Assembly: GCF_902167145.1 (NCBI RefSeq)
Contig: NC_050104.1
Span: 97,971,849-98,035,848 of the forward strand
Origin: Zea mays
Taxonomy: Eukaryota; Streptophyta; Magnoliopsida; Poales; Poaceae
Reading direction: 5' to 3'
DNA: 64,000 bases
The notes under the pieces are model-generated. The model was not told the origin of the DNA. It ran no database searches and worked only from the letters and a program-made list of their open reading frames with translations. Of the stretch, positions 11,501 to 21,413 are shown in pieces. Made by a program: the position numbers and the translations under genes. Positions within the stretch are counted from its first letter, which is position 1; every line of letters begins with the position of its first letter.

Positions 11501-12325
11501 CCTTGCAGAAGGCACCCGGGGGCTACACGCACCTTCTGGTCGCCATCGACAAATTCTCCAAGTGGATCGAGGTCCGACCCCTAAATAGCATCAGGTCCGA
11601 ACAGGCGGTGGCGTTCTTCACCAACATCGTCCATCACTTTGGGGTCCCGAACTCCATCATCACCGACAACGGCACCCAGTTCACCGGCAGAAAGTTCCTG
11701 GACTTCTGCGAGGATCATCACATCCGGGTGGACTGGGCCGCCGTGGCTCACCCCATGACGAATGGGCAAGTAGAGCGTGCCAACGACATGATTCTGCAAG
11801 GACTCAAGTCGCGGATCTACAACGACCTCAACAAGTTCGGCAAGCGATGGATGAAGGAGCTCCCCTCGGTGGTCTGAAGTCTGAGGACAACTCCAAGCCG
11901 AGCCACGGGCTTCACACCGTTCTTTCTAGTCTATGGGGCCGAGGCCATCTTGCCCACAGACTTAGAATACGGTTCCCCAAGGGCGAGGGCCCTACGACGA
12001 CCAAAGCAATCGAGCTAACCGAGAATTCTCACTGGACCAGCTGGAAGAGGCTCGGGACATGGCCTTACTACACTCGGCGCGGTATCAGCAGTCCCTGCGA
12101 CGCTACCACGCCCGAGGGGTTCGGTCCCGAGACCTCCAGGTGGGCGACTTGGTGTTTCGGCTACGACAAGACGCCCGAGGGCGGCACAAGCTCACGCCTC
12201 CCTGGGAAGGGTCGTTCGTCATCGCCAAGGTTCTGAAGCCCAGGACGTACAAGCTGGCCAACAGTCAAGGCGAGGTCTACAACAACGCTTGGAACATCCG
12301 ACAGCTACGTTGCTTCTACTCTTAA
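8569..12325 (+). pseudogene. pol: Gypsy-1 pol: protease end, RT, RNase H, integrase
   Basis: It continues the gag frame. Domains in order: protease tail (to 9072); RT (9076 to about 10000; WRMCVDYTGLNKAC, FLDAYSGYHQI, MPFGLRNAGATYQR); RNase H (MFFDGS at about 10516; NNVAEYEAL; DSQLIIDQV); integrase with HHCC finger (about 11275-11405) and D,D,E core (GLDLVGP, ITDNGTQF, NGQVERAND); a C-terminal part to the stop at 12323. The RT active site reads YVND instead of YVDD (about 9658-9670). In-frame stops: 8635 TAG, 9073 TAG, 9787 TGA, 10462 TAA, 11446 TAG and 11875 TGA. A frameshift lies between about 11,980 and 12,060. Pol would copy the element RNA and integrate the DNA; this copy cannot. The stop at 9073 also occurs in Gypsy-2. 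Confidence 0.95.
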
Positions 12326-15300
12326 GATGCTTTCAAGTCGTGCGTACACCTCGTTCACACACAAAGTCTAACCATCAAGGAAGGGTCAGCCTTGCCTCGG
12401 CAAAGCCCGACCCTCCCTCGGGGGCTAGAAGGGGGGAACCCCCTCTGCGTCAAAATTTTCCTCGGAAAAGATCTTTTTTTGCCAAAACGTCTTTCGTGCT
12501 TTTCGACTACTTCGAAAGTGGGATCCTGAAAACGACGGAGTACACGTAAGCAGCCAAGGCTAACCGAGCCGAGGGACTCCTACGCCTCCGGGATACGGAT
12601 ACCTCACTCATCACCTTCAGCGATAAGTAACTCACGCTTGGATAAGCGATTCCGCGGACCGAACAAGTCTTCACGCTCGAAAACTCTTCTGCCGAAACGA
12701 TTTTTCGAGCCTTCTCGACTATATCGATAGCAGAATCCTACGAACGAGTAAGAGTACACGTAAGCGGCAAGGCCGACCGAGCCGAGGGACTCCTATGCCT
12801 CCGGGATACGGATACCTCACTCATCACCTTCCGTGAAAAGTAACTCTCGCTCGGACGAACAATTCTGTTACCGGCAAATGAGTCTAGATACTCGAAACAA
12901 GAGGAAAAGAAACACAGCTTTACAACACGATGACAGTATGTTTGGGCCTCGGCGGCCGCAGAAAACATACGCACACTACAAGATGAACCAATCCTGCAGG
13001 CTCAGACGTCGACGGAAGGGGAGCAGCAGCACCCTCGGTGTCAACTACACCTTCGGTGAAGTCCGACCGAGCCTCGGATGGCAACACGGTCGGGGGATCT
13101 CTGCTCCGAAGGACGACATCAGCACCACGCCCGAGCCATCGCCGCCAGGGTCTTCTCCAGGAATCCGGCCCGAGCAGATGGCTCAGCCGGCCGCCCCGAA
13201 GCCTCAGCCAGCTATCCCCTGAGGACACCAGCCCGGCTCGTGGCCTCGGCAACTCGACTCCGGCGTCGATCCCGCTAGTGGACGGCCCGGCCAGGCTCCG
13301 GCCGACGAAGTCTTCTTTTCAAGCCAACCCTGCCTCTGTCCATGCTAACACCGCTGCCTCCGGCTTCGGCTCATCGAAGAGCGGCCGAGGGTTCCCTTAA
13401 CTAAGTAAGAGAGGCCTCGGGCGGCAAGGCCGACCGAGCCGAGGGACTCCTACGCCTCCGGGATACGGATACCTCACTCGTCACCTTCGCACGAGGCAAC
13501 TCACACTTGGTTTAGCGGTTCAGTTAGCCGATAGGCGAGTCCTAGTGCTCGAAATGAGGAAAAAACACGGCTCCGTGCCGAAAATACATACATGTTCAGG
13601 TCCCGACAGCCGCAATGAACAAGACACCGGCACCCAAGGTGCCATTACAAACGGAACTTTGGTTCCACCTCCGCAGGTACGAACAACCCCCCACGATTGG
13701 AGGGCATGCTGAGCAACAGAAGGCCGACGGATGGCTCGCTGCCGCCCGCTCCAGCAGCAGCGACAACGACTTCTGCTCCGAGCGGCCGAACAGCAGCAGC
13801 GATGACCTCAGGGTGGATGTTGCTGCCATAAGGCCCTCGCCCACGTCCCCACTCGAGGGGCGAGGACGAGCAGAAGGTCGTAGAGTTGGAGGTCAGTCCG
13901 CGGGCGGCACCGACTATCTCGTCAGCGGAGAAACCTCTTCCGGCTGCCGCGGCGGAAGGTGGCACCGGAAGCAGCGCCGAAGCCGCTCGGACCGGAGAGC
14001 CGGACACGCGGCAGCTGCCAGCGCCACGAACGGCGAACGCCCTTCCCCCCGATCGCTGAGGGAAGGAGCGGGCCGCTGCCCGCGCGGAGACCGACCCCAA
14101 CTCGACGCACTCCCCTCCCCAGCACTCATGGTGAACATCCTTGAAGCTGAGGGAGGGGCAGAGGCCGTAGCCCAGCTTGCTTCTCCCCACCCAGGAGCTG
14201 GTGGTCACCGTCTTGGGTGACCACAGGCGAGGGGATGCGGCCGGGCTGGCTGATGAAAATCCTTGAAGCCGAACGATGGCTGAAAGGTACCAACTTCCGC
14301 GAAGTTGTGTTCCTCCAACGACGACAAGGCGGAAGAACTGCGAGTGTTCCCCATCCGGGGGCTCGGAAGGTGGAAAGACGCGATGCATGAGGGGAGCGCA
14401 AAGACATGGTTGCCTTTCAAGGGGGTCACCCTCCTTTTAAAGGCAACTCTCCCCACTTGCGTCCTCAGCCATCACGGGATGAGTCTTCTCCAACATGCTC
14501 CAAGGTCCTCCCCCTACGACACGGGGGCTGGGCCCCACGCGTCATGCAAGCTGGCCCAAGGCGGAAGAAGCCAAACCACCGCGCGCGGTGCGCGTAACTG
14601 CCCAGCGGTTACAAGTGCTTCTCCACTTTCGCCCAGACCAGCGGGTGAAAGAACGGACCGCCATGCAGGCGGCATGGAACCGCACCAAGGGGGCGCACCC
14701 TTTAGACTCCTACGCGTCCAGCATGGAGGCCCATGCCCACACGTCATGTAACCGGCGCGCCGGTTGCTACATGCAAGAAACTGCACCGCCACTCGCACCA
14801 CAACCGTGCCTCCTCGACTGCGGAACCAGTACCGCGACTCGAGGCAACCCTGCGCATGACCCAACAGTGCCAACCAGGCACATCGGTCACGGGTCAATCA
14901 GCCGCGGGAGAAGGCGCGACGGTCGATACGACCAGAAATGGGCCGGCAGTAATGGCAGTGGCAGGCGGGCGGAAGTAGCGGTCAAGTCGTCAGCCAAGCT
15001 CACGTCCCCTCCTGGGACAGCGAGAGAACCCTCTCCCACGGCGTGAAGACGGCGCGCCCGTGTTCCGTTCCTCGAACGGCTCGCGCACGCGCAACGGCTG
15101 CCCCGCGAACCACTCGTCCCGTCGCATTAACTCCGCGGCAGGACAGGCGGCACCTTTGGTGGGCGAAGCAGGCGACGCTTCACCTCCGCCATAATGACCG
15201 CGTCAAAAAAGGTGCGCCACGTCATTCGATTTCGTATCCTTTTCCTCTTCCTCTTTCTCTCTCTCTTACAACAGGGACCGGGAAAGGGGACACCCCGAAA

Positions 15301-16281
15301 GGGATCCTTCTCCGTGAAGGAAACGGGCCCCGAGCCCCCCTACTGATCAGAGGTTCGAAGGCTGGCCCCTCAGAAGGGTTCAACAGCCGCCTCAGAGCAC
15401 TCGGGCTCTGCGCCCACTACTGGTCAGAGGTTCGAAGGTCGGCCCCTCGAAAGGGTTCAACGGCCGCCTCAGGCCACTCGGGCTCCGCGTCCACTACTGA
15501 TCAGGGGTTCGTAGGCTGGCCCCCGAAGGGTTCGACAGCCGCCTCAGACGCAGAGCGAAGGATGACCCTAGGTACGTTCGATACATAACCAAGGCTCGGG
15601 CTACGCTCCCGAGGTACCCTAGGACATTTCTGAGACCAACGGGAACGATTTTGTAACGGAATCCCACCAGAGGGAGGCATCGAGCCCTCGGATCCCGTCA
15701 AAAGGGGACCGGGTCCGGCAAATCACCCGCAGGTACTTTTGGAGCGCGCCTCCGGGCCACTAGCCGACCCCTAACGAATGGGGCACGGGCGTCCACTCGG
15801 ATTACCCGTTAGCAGCTCACTGGAGACACCATGTTCGGCGCCCTCCAAGGGCAACATGGCGCGTTTCCCCACTCCTCCTTGCGGAAAGGCGACGCAGGGG
15901 CGTATGAAAAAAGCCGAGTCTGTCCTTGACCGTCCTCTCGCCCTGTGCGGAGGCTCGGGGGCTGCTCTCGCAAACTCGGCTTCGGCCAAACCGTTGACAG
16001 CGTCAACATACCAGCCCGAGAACTTGGGACTCGACTGTGCACCCGGGCTATGACCAGTTCGCATGAGGGAACAACCAGACCAGCCGAAGCATCGCGAAAC
16101 ACATTAAGACCTCGAAGGAGTCAAACCACTCCTCCGAGGCCTCGGAGGCTACACCCGGCGGGTGCGCTCGCGCGCACCCACCGGAACGAAACGCAACCGA
16201 GAAAGGCCGGTCCCCTTGCAAAAAAGTGCGACAAAAGCCTCCAAGCGAGTATTAACACTCCCTTTGAGGCTCGGGGGCTAC
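12326..16281 (+). other. Gypsy-1 long 3' accessory region and PPT
   Basis: Four kilobases between pol and the 3' LTR. A roughly 65-bp motif (GCAAGGC.GACCGAGCCGAGGGACTCC...) recurs at about 12,540-12,615, 12,760-12,826 and 13,418-13,482. A second set of three roughly 65-bp units lies at 15,344-15,560 (TGATCAGAGGTTCGAAGG...). The minus strand near 15,100-15,290 matches the upstream (promoter) region of the antisense gene of Gypsy-2, but the match fades by about 15,060 and that gene is absent. The region ends in the purine tract GGCTCGGGGGCTAC before the LTR. Confidence 0.75.
13645..14388 (-). CDS. Possible antisense ORF in Gypsy-1, unrecognised
   Basis: A 247-codon open frame on the strand opposite to gag-pol, in the place where Gypsy-2 has its spliced antisense gene. 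It shows no similarity by eye to that gene. The product is Ala/Gly/Ser/Arg-rich with no motif I recognise. Frames are open on both strands here, for example 13615-14220 on plus, which suggests GC bias could explain it. Low confidence that it is a gene. Confidence 0.25.
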   Translation of the reverse strand: MHRVFPPSEPPDGEHSQFFRLVVVGGTQLRGSWYLSAIVRLQGFSSASPAASPRLWSPKTVTTSSWVGRSKLGYGLCPSLSFKDVHHECWGGECVELGSVSARAAARSFPQRSGGRAFAVRGAGSCRVSGSPVRAASALLPVPPSAAAAGRGFSADEIVGAARGLTSNSTTFCSSSPLEWGRGRGPYGSNIHPEVIAAAVRPLGAEVVVAAAGAGGSEPSVGLLLLSMPSNRGGLFVPAEVEPKFRL

Positions 16282-17883
16282 TGTCGGGGACCATAATTAG
16301 GGGTACCCCCAAGACTCCTAATCTCAGCTGGTAACCCCCATCAGCACAAAGCTACAAAGGCCTGATGGGTGCGATTTAGTCAAGGCTCGGTCCACTCAAG
16401 GGACACGATCTCGCCTCGCCCGAGCCCAGCCTCGGGCAAGGACAGCCGACCCCGGAGGATTCACGTCTCGCCCGAGGGCCCCCTCAAGCAACGGACACAC
16501 CTTCGGCTCGCCCAAGGCCCAGTCTTCGCCAAGAAGCAACCTTGGCCAGATCGCCACGCCGACCGACCGTATCGCAGGAGCATTTAATGCAAGGATGGCC
16601 TGACACCTTATCCTGACGCGCGCTCGTCAGTCGACAGAGCCGAAGTGACCGCAGTCACTTCGCCGCTCCACTAACCGGCCTGACGAGAGGACAGCGTCGC
16701 CTGCGCCGCTCCGACTGCTGTGCCACTCGACAGAGTGAGGCTGACAGCAGCCATGTCCAGCCTCGGGCGCCATAGGAAGCTCCGCCTCGCCTGACCCCAG
16801 GGCTCGGACTCGGCCTCGGCCCCGGAAGACGACGAACTCTGCCTCGCCCGACCCTAGGGCTCGGACTCGGCCTCGGCCCCGGAAGACGACGAACTCCGTC
16901 TCGCCCGACCCCAAGGCTCGGACTTGGCCTCGGCCCCGGAAGACGACGAACTCCGCCTCGCCCGACCCCAGGGCTCAGACTCGGCCTCGGCCCCGGAAGA
17001 CGACGAACTCCGCCTCGCCCGACCCCAGGGCTCAGACTCGGCCTCGGCCCCGGAAGACGACGAACTCCGCCTCGCCCGACCCCAGGGCTCGGACTCAGCC
17101 CTGGCCTCAGCCGACGGTCTCCGCCTCGCCCGACCCGGGGCTCGGACTCGACCTCGACCACGGAAGACAGACTCGACCTCGACCTCGGAGGAGCCTCCGC
17201 CTCGCCCGACCCAAGGCTCGGACCGACCAAGTCACAGGGGGGGGCCATCATTACCCTACCCCTAGCTAGCTCAGGCTACGGGGAACAAGACCGACGTCCC
17301 ATCTGGCTCGCCCCGGTAAACAAGTAATGATGGCGCCCCGCGTGCTCCATGACGACGGCATCTCTCAGCCCCTTACGGAAGCAAGGAGACGTCAGCAAGG
17401 ACTCGACAGCCCCGACAGCTGTCCTTCCGCCAGGCTCCAGCGCTCCTCCGACGGCCACGACATCTCATGAACAGGGTGCCAAAACCTCTCCGGCTGCCAC
17501 GACGGCATATACTTAGGGTGCTAGCTCCTCTCTGCTAGACACGTTAGCACACTGCTACACCTCCCATTGGACACCTGGGCCCTCTCCTTACGCCTATAAA
17601 AGGAAGGGCCAGGGCACTCGTACGGAGGGTTGGCCGCGCGGGGAGGACGGGATGGCGCGTGCAGGCCTCTCGCTCCCTCCCACGCGGACGCTTGTAACCC
17701 CCTACTGCAAGCGCACCGACCTGGGCGCGGGACAAACACGAAGGCCACGGGTTTCCCCTTTTACGCCTGTCTCCCTCTGGTTTCCCCCCTTCGCGCTCCG
17801 TCTCGCGCCGACCCATCTGGGCTAGGGCATGCGACGACAATTTACTCGTCGGTCCAGGGACCCCCGGGGTTGAAACGCCGACA
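16282..17883 (+). repeat. 3' LTR of Gypsy-1
   Basis: Runs TGTCGGGGACC...GCCGACA, 1602 bp, directly after the PPT. It has six 57-bp minisatellite units (starting 16780, 16837, 16894, 16951, 17008 and 17065) against three in the 5' LTR. TATA box at about 17595-17601. Outside the minisatellite and the 55-bp indel the two LTRs differ by only a few percent by eye, so the insertion is fairly young. Confidence 0.95.
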
Positions 17884-17888
17884 CTTTT

Positions 17889-19340
17889 GTTCATGTGTTT
17901 CTTATATGTTGCCATCGTATCGAAGCTGCTTCCGCCACATGAAAATGGATTCTGGCTACCATCCAAAAGGACCGGTAATGTTTTTTTGGTATGGTTATTA
18001 TGAATGTTCTACTGTTGCTTGAAAGAGTGAAATCCTTATGCAATAGCATATAACTTGTACAATTTATACAAGAATTTACTTTACTGGCTAGCCTTCTTCG
18101 TAACTCTACAGGTATTATTGTCTACTTGTGTCTTTAATGCTTCCTCAATAATCGTGGTTATCTGTACTGGCTTACATGAAGATGTTCAAGCATGCATGAA
18201 GCAATTGTGCAGCTTTCTTCCAATTTTAGAATCCTGGTGAAATTCGAGGTTGGTTTAGCTGAAAGTGTCAAGCAATAGGCTTATATATAGCCTGTTGTTT
18301 GTTTTTGCTATCCCTAGGATGTGATTTGGCAGCGCTTAATTCAGATGTATATATAATTTTTTTGTTTGTGCTGACAATTGACACCAAAGTGCTAAGGACA
18401 GGTAAACTTTGCTAGGATTGCTTGGGCTGTCATTTCTGAAATCTGTGACGAGAGATGCATTATTATTCCCGTTTAGTTTGTTTTGCCAGTATGGCTAGAG
18501 GTGTGAAGACTAAAAGGTGCTTTCTATTTTTTTCAGAATGCAAGTAGACACGACGATATTCTGGAGCATTATGGTCCTGGACTGCTGATGCTAAAAAATC
18601 GGATGCTTTGTATGCTCCAAGGTCAAGCTGGAGACACCTGATCAGTATACTGTTACTTTGGAGGAGGAACTATCTTTTCTGGGGCATGTGTAATGAGCCA
18701 CTGACATATTAATGATTAGGTGATTATGCTCTCTTTAATCATGCATACACGATCATAGATAGATATCAATAGTAATTTTACCATTGAACACTTGGCTACC
18801 GTTACACCACACTATGACTAATTTGTGATTTGATATGTTAACCACACTATATCACTTCTTTTTAATTTTCATATCTCCCTGGCTTCTCAGTTCTCACCTT
18901 TGTGGCCAAGCTTTCAGTTGCTCATGTATCAAATTTAGTAGTCATCATCTGAATAACAGGATCTCAGTTCATTATCTGTTCCAAACTATTTTTAGATCCC
19001 TACTACTAAAGTTGAGGTCCGTGTCGGTGGCGCCCTAGTCGCGGAGACAAAACAACAAACTTCCCTCCCTCCCCACATGCTGGAATCCGCGGCCACAGTC
19101 TTTATGACACATTATATAACTATGATGGTTAAACCATGGTGGTGTACCTGGAAGCAGCAGTTTTGGATGGTCAAATTACTGATTTTCTGGATGATAACAC
19201 TAACTAGTCTTTCTCACTAGCCTAGGGGTTCGGGTGTAAATCTTGCCAGTTTTCATCATAGGTGCATGTTTTCATATTCTTTGCAGACTATGGGATCTAG
19301 GATAACATCGTTGTGTTTATTCTTATATTGTGCATATTGG
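17889..19340 (+). other. H1 middle part, unrecognised, intron-like
   Basis: AT-rich sequence between Gypsy-1 and the WDR48-like exons. A few short stretches look coding (17,890-17,975 and 18,538-18,640), bordered by possible splice sites, but I cannot name them. No long frame and no repeat signature were seen. It is probably intron and exon sequence of captured genes. Confidence 0.4.
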
Positions 19341-19342
19341 TT

Positions 19343-19735
19343 CAGTTTGGGCTCTTGCAACCGGTCATGTCTACAAAGGTGTAAGGGACCAATCTGTGAG
19401 TTTAATTTTTTGTTGCATTATTGAATAGTCATTTTACATCTTTCTGAACTTACTGTGTATTCCCTGTATTGCAAGTATACATAACAGACTTATCCACAAG
19501 AGAGTGTGCTCTACTTTGCACAACTGAATGCCCTATTCTATAGTTGTCTTTGCAAGATGACACAATATGGGTGGCAACAACTGATTCTTCTGTTTATAGA
19601 TGGTCAGCTAAAGGGTGCAAACCACAGAAGGTTTTCTGAAAGGGTGGCTCATTCTTAGCTGGGAATTTGTCATTCTCAAGGGCAAGAACTTCTTTAGAAG
19701 GATCAACACCTTCTTTTGTCAAATTTTATTTCTTT
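19343..19735 (+). pseudogene. Captured WDR48-like WD40 exons
   Basis: Two exon pieces separated by an intron. The first (about 19,343-19,390) encodes SVWALATGHVYKGVRDQS and ends at a GTGAGT donor. The second starts after an AG at about 19,475 and encodes a WD40 stretch including LQDDTIWVATTDSSVYRW and FLAGNLSFSRAR. This matches the pattern I know from plant homologues of WDR48/UAF1, a WD40 adaptor of ubiquitin-specific proteases. It carries in-frame stops (one before LSLQDD and one after KVF), so it is a dead fragment. It lies in Helitron H1, in the direction of H1 and just ahead of a kinase exon from another gene. Confidence 0.7.
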
Positions 19736-19971
19736 TTTAAGGACACTGCATGACGTGCCATGAGGGTTACCTTCTCGTTCTTCTAGAACAGCGCCCAAGA
19801 ACAGCTGTGCCATTCCAACAGTCAATTTACGCTAGATGATGAGATGGTTAGTTTCTCTTGCACGATATATCATTTTGTTTTTTAGCTTCTATTACATGTA
19901 TGGTGACATACCTGTAAAATTGGTGGCTTGATTTCTTCACCAATTAATGTCTTCATGTTGTTTTCATACAG

Positions 19972-20067
19972 ATAGCTAGGGTAGACTACATGCAAAAAAG
20001 GGGGTTTCTTCATCGTGATATCAAACCAGACAATTTTCTCGTGGGTTTAGGTCGTAAAGCAAGTCAG
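19972..20067 (+). pseudogene. Captured casein kinase I exon
   Basis: A 96-bp exon with intact borders (ACAG acceptor, GT donor) encodes 32 residues including the kinase catalytic loop [13 protein letters not shown] followed by GLGRK. This is the typical loop of plant casein kinase I-like proteins (Ser/Thr kinases). HRD and KPDN are complete. A shrunken remnant of the previous exon may lie at 19,785-19,850, also ending in a GT donor. No other kinase exon follows before Sirevirus-B, so it is a fragment only. Confidence 0.8.
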
Positions 20068-20478
20068 GTTGGTGCTACTCATGAGCATTTTACTAAAAAC
20101 TTTTGTTATGGCTATTTATGAGCCTGTCAATCATAGCTCACAAGTCAGGCTAAAATTCTAGCACAATGGCCATAAATTGTTCTCTGCATGGATGCACGGG
20201 CTAGGTTTCAACTTTTAAATCTCCCACCATAGCTCAAACTATCAATGGATATAGTTGTTTGAGGAGGGTTTAGATATTTTCTCCCACATACAGTTTGACC
20301 ACTATAGCCCGATTTAGCTGGTAGTTAGCTGTTTGAGGAGACATACAGATCGCTAAATACCACGGACTGCTATTTATAACACTTAGTCCACTTCCGTTTC
20401 AGATCATGATGACTAACTTAACCCAGACTCCATTATTTTTCTTACAAGGTTAACTGCAACTAAGAAGATTTGAATGGC

Positions 20479-21363
20479 TGAAAGGGAAATGTGCCCTTGG
20501 GCCATTTCTAAGTATTTTGGTGATTAAGTGTCCAACACAAAAATGATTATGTGTTGAACTATGCCAAATGGTGGACAAAGTGCAAATCAATACAAAGGTA
20601 TGGTTCTAGACTTAGTACATTGGTTTTTGTGTACTAACATATTTGTCCAAGTGCTAGAATCAGAGAAAAGACAAATGGAAAAGACTTAGCTCGAGCAGCC
20701 AAGACTCTGCTCAGTCTGGGTGCACCGGACTATCCGGTGGTGCACCGGATAGTGTCCGGTGTGCCAGGCTGGCGCTGATCAACTGACTGCTCTCGGGAGG
20801 AGTACACCAAGCATACTTTGAGCATTCTTGATCATTCACACTTCGTCTTTGCGCACTCGTTTGACATTCTTAGTGATTTGAGCTCCGTTCTAGTGAGAAC
20901 TTTGTGATATTCATTTGAGATCAAGTCTTGGCCGTGTGTGTGTGTGCGTATTGCTGTGGACTTGTGTGTGTTGCTCATCCCATCCTTACTTCCGTGTTCA
21001 TTTGTGATCATCTTTTGTAAGGGCGAGCGACTCCAAGTTGTGGAGATTCCTCGCAAACAGGATATAGTGAAAGGAAAAGAAACACCGTGGTATTCAAGTG
21101 GATCTTTGGATCACTTCAGAGGGGTTGATTGCAACCCTCGTCCGTTGGGACGCCACAACATGGAGTAGGCAAGTGTTGAACTTGGCCGAACCACGGGATA
21201 AACCATCGTGCCTCTCTGTGTTGATATCTTTGTGGTTATTGTGTTTCACAAGAACTCCTTCCTAGCCACTTGGCTTTATTGCTCTAACATTTAATCAAGT
21301 TTGTGGCTTTAAGTTTTAAGATTTTACAGGATCACCTATTCACCCCCCCTCTAGGTGCTCTCA
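20479..21363 (+). repeat. 5' LTR of Sirevirus-B, promoter deleted
   Basis: 885 bp against 1249 bp for the 3' LTR. One block of about 364 bp, matching roughly 28,113-28,473 of the 3' LTR, is missing. That block includes the TATA box (28454-28460) and several palindromes. The junction reads CTCGGGAGGAG, with GGA shared by both deletion ends. Confidence 0.95.
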
Positions 21364-21365
21364 AT

Positions 21366-21377
21366 TGGTATCAGAGC
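21366..21377 (+). other. Primer binding site of Sirevirus-B
   Basis: TGGTATCAGAGC, complementary to the 3' end of initiator methionine tRNA, the standard Copia primer; it starts two bases after the LTR. Confidence 0.95.
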
Positions 21378-21413
21378 CGTTCTCTTCAAGAAAGGGACTA
21401 ATCGCCCAAAGAG

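Larger units (their letters stand above)
4391..17883 (+). mobile_element. Gypsy-1, complete Tat-like LTR retrotransposon
   Basis: A 13,493-bp element flanked by the 5-bp duplication CTTTT (4386-4390 and 17884-17888). Order: 5' LTR, PBS, gag, protease, RT, RNase H, integrase, a long 3' noncoding/accessory region, PPT and 3' LTR; integrase after RNase H makes it Gypsy. Gag-pol is a single frame broken by seven in-frame stops and at least one frameshift, so it is not autonomous. It sits inside Helitron H1 and is younger than H1. The family is the same as Gypsy-2; the LTR style resembles maize Xilon/Gyma-type elements, a tentative name. Confidence 0.95.
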
